The notes below the pieces were generated by a model. That model searched no databases. It was given only the letters and a program-made list of their open reading frames with translations, and was not told the DNA's origin. From NCBI GenBank assembly GCA_023231075.1, contig JALNWC010000083.1, positions 1 through 8,779 on the forward strand: a stretch of DNA of 8,779 nucleotides, given 5' to 3'. The translations under genes were made by a program, and so were the position numbers. The DNA comes from Rhodoferax sp. (GTDB lineage Bacteria > Pseudomonadota > Gammaproteobacteria > Burkholderiales > Burkholderiaceae_C). Positions within the stretch are counted from its first letter, which is position 1, and each line of letters begins with the position of its first letter. Below are positions 6,755 to 8,779 of this stretch, one piece after another.

Positions 6755-6896
6755 TGGTTGCACGGTTTGATGGCCACGATTGGGCTTGCACGGTACGGGC
6801 AGCGGCTTGAGTTCGTCCATGTAAACGACAGACCTGGTTTCCCAGGTGTTAACTGCGTTCGGCCTATGGTCCGGATGCCAACCGGGTGGCATTTTT
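6755..6896 (+). ncRNA. Candidate small RNA (unconfirmed)
   Basis: A transcript of about 140 bases is suggested by the weak promoter match upstream, the hairpin ACCTGG/CCAGGT (6832-6847) in the middle and the intrinsic terminator at the end, with no credible plus-strand reading frame between them. The terminator needs a transcript to act on, and no plus-strand gene precedes it: everything from 4170 to 6647 is on the minus strand. No known RNA family was recognised. The start position is a guess. Confidence 0.3.
6875..6896 (+). terminator. Intrinsic terminator, plus strand
   Basis: ATGCCA (6875-6880) pairs perfectly with TGGCAT (6887-6892) around the loop ACCGGG, and the T-run TTTTT (6892-6896) follows. 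This is the standard shape of a Rho-independent terminator. On the minus strand no T-run follows the hairpin. It lies about 70 bases before the DUF1640-like gene and would shield that gene from upstream transcription. Confidence 0.55.
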
Positions 6897-6936
6897 ACAC
6901 TTCAGGCCAAACAGACTGCCTGCAGTTTCTAAAGTG

Positions 6937-6954
6937 ACACACCCGAAGGCGTGT
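6937..6954 (+). repeat. Hairpin just upstream of the DUF1640-like gene
   Basis: ACACACCCGAAGGCGTGT can fold into a seven-pair stem with one A-C mismatch and a CGAA tetraloop. It ends 12 bases before the ATG, where a ribosome binding site would be expected; none is obvious. It could affect translation of the small gene or be chance. Confidence 0.3.
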
Positions 6955-6966
6955 AAACTCCAAAGC

Positions 6967-7230
6967 ATGAGCACCGTGACTTTTGACACTTTTAAATTTG
7001 TTGACCGACTTGAACGGGCGGGTTTGTCACGTGATCAGGCGGCCGCAATTGTCGAGGCGCAAAAAGATGCTTTTTCAGAAGCCCTCGATTCGACCCTGGC
7101 GAGCAAGGCCGACGTGTTGGGGGTCAAAACTGACTTGGCGATGATGGATGCTAAAGTTGACAAACTGTCATGGATGATGGGCATTCTGATTGCACTGGCA
7201 GTAGCCAATTTTGCCAAGCATTTCTTTTGA
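6967..7230 (+). CDS. Small DUF1640-like coiled-coil membrane-anchored protein
   Basis: An 87-residue protein with the layout of bacterial DUF1640 (CCDC90/MCUR1-like) proteins. The N-terminal part TFDTFKFVDRLERAG (4-18) leads into a helix with AAAIVEAQKDAFSEALDS, then the charged heptad-like stretch SKADVLGVKTDLAMMDAKVD forms a short coiled coil. A C-terminal membrane segment LSWMMGILIALAVANFAKHF ends the protein, so the coil should face away from a tail anchor. The family call is by pattern recognition of the TFDTxKFV start, the KAD repeat and the WMMG...NFAK end. ATG 6967 is chosen because it gives this family start; a longer in-frame extension to 6886 begins inside the upstream terminator and is unlikely. 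Bacterial members have no established function that I know of. It appears to be a lone gene between a terminator and recG. Confidence 0.8.
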   Translation: MSTVTFDTFKFVDRLERAGLSRDQAAAIVEAQKDAFSEALDSTLASKADVLGVKTDLAMMDAKVDKLSWMMGILIALAVANFAKHFF

Positions 7231-7240
7231 CTCTGTGTGC

Positions 7241-7293
7241 GTCTGGCGTATTGTCCGCTTTAACGAGCACGCCGCCGACCACCGGCGCCAGAC
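7241..7293. repeat. Eight-base inverted repeat after the DUF1640-like gene
   Basis: GTCTGGCG (7241-7248) and CGCCAGAC (7286-7293) are perfect inverted copies with 37 bases between them. They begin ten bases after the stop of the DUF1640-like gene. No T-run follows, so this is not a clear intrinsic terminator; it may be a chance match in GC-rich DNA. Confidence 0.3.
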
Positions 7294-7299
7294 CTGCCT

Positions 7300-7505
7300 T
7301 CAGGCGATCAGTACCCAAAGAATCATCTTCCTCGTTAAGAATTTTCCACCTGCAAGCAAGTAAGTACTTGGCTGGGAAAGCTCTTTACGCCTCTTGACCT
7401 CGCTTGGCAAATGGCGCGGGAAGATAACCGTCTTACCCGGCCAGTCGTCACGCGTCACCACGCGAATGCCTTCAGGATCACCCGAAGGCGCAAAACGTGC
7501 AAAAT
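7300..7505 (-). pseudogene. Decayed fragment of a GIY-YIG-type protein N-terminus
   Basis: Read on the minus strand, this stretch encodes FARFAPSGDPEGIRVV, then DDWPGKTVIFPRHLPSEVK, then RRKELSQPSTYLLAG. The pattern GDPEGIRVV...W.GK.VIFPR...K.R.EL....YLL.G resembles the N-terminal region of bacterial GIY-YIG nuclease-family proteins, as I remember them. After YLLAG the frame soon ends at TGA (7300-7302), and the catalytic GIY-YIG core never appears. A second minus frame stays open past the stop and reads ILNEEDDSLGTDRL near 7318-7359, which would fit a frameshift. No proper start is visible: the 5' end runs into the beginning of recG on the other strand. It is therefore judged a broken remnant. 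Homology was not checked and could be wrong; the region must also contain the promoter of recG. Confidence 0.38.
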
Positions 7506-7511
7506 TGGCGC

Positions 7512-8779
7512 ATGCGCCCACCACCCGCAACATCACCCGCAAAGCCGCCCGGCAATCAAGCCGCCAAACCCCTGACCGGCCCACAAAAAGCCTTGCGCAA
7601 GCTCGGCCTGCTGCGGCCGATTGATCTGGCGCTGCATTTGCCGCTGCGTTATGAGGACGAAACGCGGCTGGTCAAATTGCGCGACGTGCGCGAAGGCGAT
7701 GTGGCACAAGTCGAGGGCCGGGTGACGCATGCCGAGGTGAAGATCAGTGGCCATCGGCAACTGCTGGTGACGCTGGATGACGGCACCGGCACCTGCCTGC
7801 TACGCTTTTTCAGCTTTTATCCATCCCAGCAAAAGGCGCTCGCCGTCGGGAATCTGATTCGGGTGCAGGGTGAGGTGCGTGGTGGTTTTGCCGGCCTGAC
7901 CATGATGCACCCGGTGGTCAAACCGGCCGACGCTGAACTGGCCACGGCGCTGACGCCGGTGTACCCCACGGTGGCCGGTTTGCCTCAAGCTTATTTGCGC
8001 CGGGCGGTGCAGGGCGGGCTGGCACGCGCTGACCTGCCCGACACCGTGCCTGCGCAGTATTTGCAGGAAATCGGCCTGCACCCATCCTGGCAATTGCGCC
8101 AGGCGCTGCTTTTTTTGCACAACCCGACGCCCGATGTCTCGCTTGACACGCTGCAGGATCACAGTCACCCGGCCTGGCAGCGGCTCAAGGCCGAGGAACT
8201 GCTGGCGCAGCAACTTTCGCAATTGCAATCGCGGCGTTCGCGTGCCCGCTTGCGTGCGCCAGCGCTGAACGGGGCCGGCGCTGACAGCTTGTTTGAACGC
8301 TTGCTGGCTGCGCTGCCGTTTCAGCTCACGGCCGCCCAGCAGCGCGTGGTGGCCGAAATCAGGCCCGACATTGCCCGCGCCGTGCCTATGCACCGCTTGC
8401 TGCAAGGGGATGTCGGTGCCGGCAAAACCGTGGTCGCGGCGCTGGTCGCAGCGCAGTGCATGGGGGCTGGTTGGCAGTGTGCACTGATGGCCCCCACCGA
8501 GATTCTGGCCACCCAGCATTTCGCCAAGCTGGTGGCCTGGCTGCAGCCGCTGGGTGTGACCGTGGCCTGGCTCACAGGAAGCCAGAAAGCCAAGGAGCGG
8601 CGCGACATGCTGGCGCTGATTGCCAGCGGGCAGGCGGCGTTGGTGGTGGGGACCCATGCGTTGATTCAGGACAAGGTGCAGTTTCACAATTTGGCCCTCG
8701 CCATCATCGACGAGCAGCACCGTTTTGGTGTGGCCCAGCGCCTGGCCCTGCGCGACAAGCTGGGTCGCCAGGAGCTGGA
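7512..8779 (+). CDS. recG: ATP-dependent DNA helicase RecG (3' end cut by window edge)
   Basis: A superfamily 2 helicase that remodels stalled replication forks and branched DNA. The first 422 residues are visible of a protein usually near 690. A leader rich in Pro and Ala (1-20) precedes the family start LTGPQKALRKLGLLRPIDLA and LPLRYEDET (43-51). An OB-fold wedge follows at about 60-160 (GDVAQVEGRVTHAEV, LVTLDDGTGTCLLRFF). The helicase lobe shows FQLTAAQQRVV, Walker A GDVGAGKT (299-306, Lys305), motif Ia APTEILATQH (327-336), GTHALIQDKVQF and the Walker B box DEQHRFG (400-406). Later motifs lie outside the window. The start is uncertain: ATG 7512 is used here, but GTG 7497, five codons upstream, has GAAGG (7484-7488) at a suitable distance and may be the true start. 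No frameshift is seen in the visible part. Confidence 0.96.
   Translation, partial: MRPPPATSPAKPPGNQAAKPLTGPQKALRKLGLLRPIDLALHLPLRYEDETRLVKLRDVREGDVAQVEGRVTHAEVKISGHRQLLVTLDDGTGTCLLRFFSFYPSQQKALAVGNLIRVQGEVRGGFAGLTMMHPVVKPADAELATALTPVYPTVAGLPQAYLRRAVQGGLARADLPDTVPAQYLQEIGLHPSWQLRQALLFLHNPTPDVSLDTLQDHSHPAWQRLKAEELLAQQLSQLQSRRSRARLRAPALNGAGADSLFERLLAALPFQLTAAQQRVVAEIRPDIARAVPMHRLLQGDVGAGKTVVAALVAAQCMGAGWQCALMAPTEILATQHFAKLVAWLQPLGVTVAWLTGSQKAKERRDMLALIASGQAALVVGTHALIQDKVQFHNLALAIIDEQHRFGVAQRLALRDKLGRQEL

Larger units (their letters stand above)
6648..6966. other. 319-bp non-coding region between permease and DUF1640-like gene
   Basis: This is the longest gap in the window. The operon to the left (minus) and the gene to the right (plus) diverge from it, so it must carry promoters for both, yet it also contains a plus-strand intrinsic terminator at 6875-6896. 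Other structure seen: an 11-base palindrome GCCATCATGGC (6708-6718), a direct repeat TTGCACGGT (6758-6766 and 6786-6794), a perfect hairpin ACCTGG-TTTC-CCAGGT (6832-6847) and an imperfect hairpin just before the downstream start (6937-6954). No tRNA, 4.5S or 6S RNA was recognised by eye. Confidence 0.6.

Noticed and set aside
6602..6892. 96-codon open frame on the minus strand in the intergenic region
   Set aside because: It begins in the terminator hairpin, overlaps the permease start out of frame, and shows no family features; its Pro-rich end comes from the permease gene.
6648..6966. 4.5S, 6S RNA or tRNA gene in the long gap
   Set aside because: Neither the conserved GGAAGCAGCCA-type loop of 4.5S RNA, a 6S-like open-promoter structure, nor a tRNA T-loop (GGTTCGAAT-type) was found on either strand.
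7800..8720. 306-codon open frame on the minus strand
   Set aside because: It lies wholly opposite recG, whose helicase motifs are clear; its composition is that of a shadow frame.

Overview
The window is GC-rich, tightly packed bacterial chromosome. Its protein sequences and gene order point to a betaproteobacterium of the order Burkholderiales, most likely family Comamonadaceae (Rhodoferax/Polaromonas-like). This placement is inferred from the look of Ffh, RecG and PilS and from the PilS / PP0621-family / CcsA-like / Ffh neighbourhood; no search was run.

Left part (1-2702, minus strand): a compact operon reads right to left. It starts with a YpjD/CcsA-like cytochrome c assembly membrane protein, continues with a 75-residue PP0621-family protein (N-terminal membrane segment plus Cys/His cluster), and ends with a PilS-type sensor histidine kinase that runs off the left edge a few residues before its expected end. 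The first two genes overlap by four bases, and the last two abut as TGA-ATG. A 78-bp divergent intergenic region separates this operon from ffh (2781-4145, plus), the signal recognition particle GTPase.

Middle part (4170-6647, minus strand): ffh converges on a three-gene envelope operon. In transcription order it encodes an MlaE-like permease, an MlaD-like MCE-domain protein and an unrecognised outer-membrane-type lipoprotein. No ATPase gene lies with them, and the permease lacks the usual Glu-Gln motif in the loop that contacts the ATPase. This is the most unusual part of the window: it looks like a divergent or ATPase-orphaned lipid-transport set spanning inner membrane, periplasm and outer membrane.

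Right part (6648-8779): a 319-bp non-coding stretch holds a plus-strand intrinsic terminator, a second hairpin and a weak promoter match, so it could encode a small RNA. It is followed by an 87-residue DUF1640-like coiled-coil/membrane-anchor protein. A 281-bp gap comes next, carrying what looks like a decayed antisense fragment of a GIY-YIG-type protein. The last gene is recG, whose first 422 codons are visible before the right edge. Apart from the Mla-like set and this decayed region, the genes are ordinary core genes; no insertion sequence, CRISPR array, tRNA or rRNA was seen.
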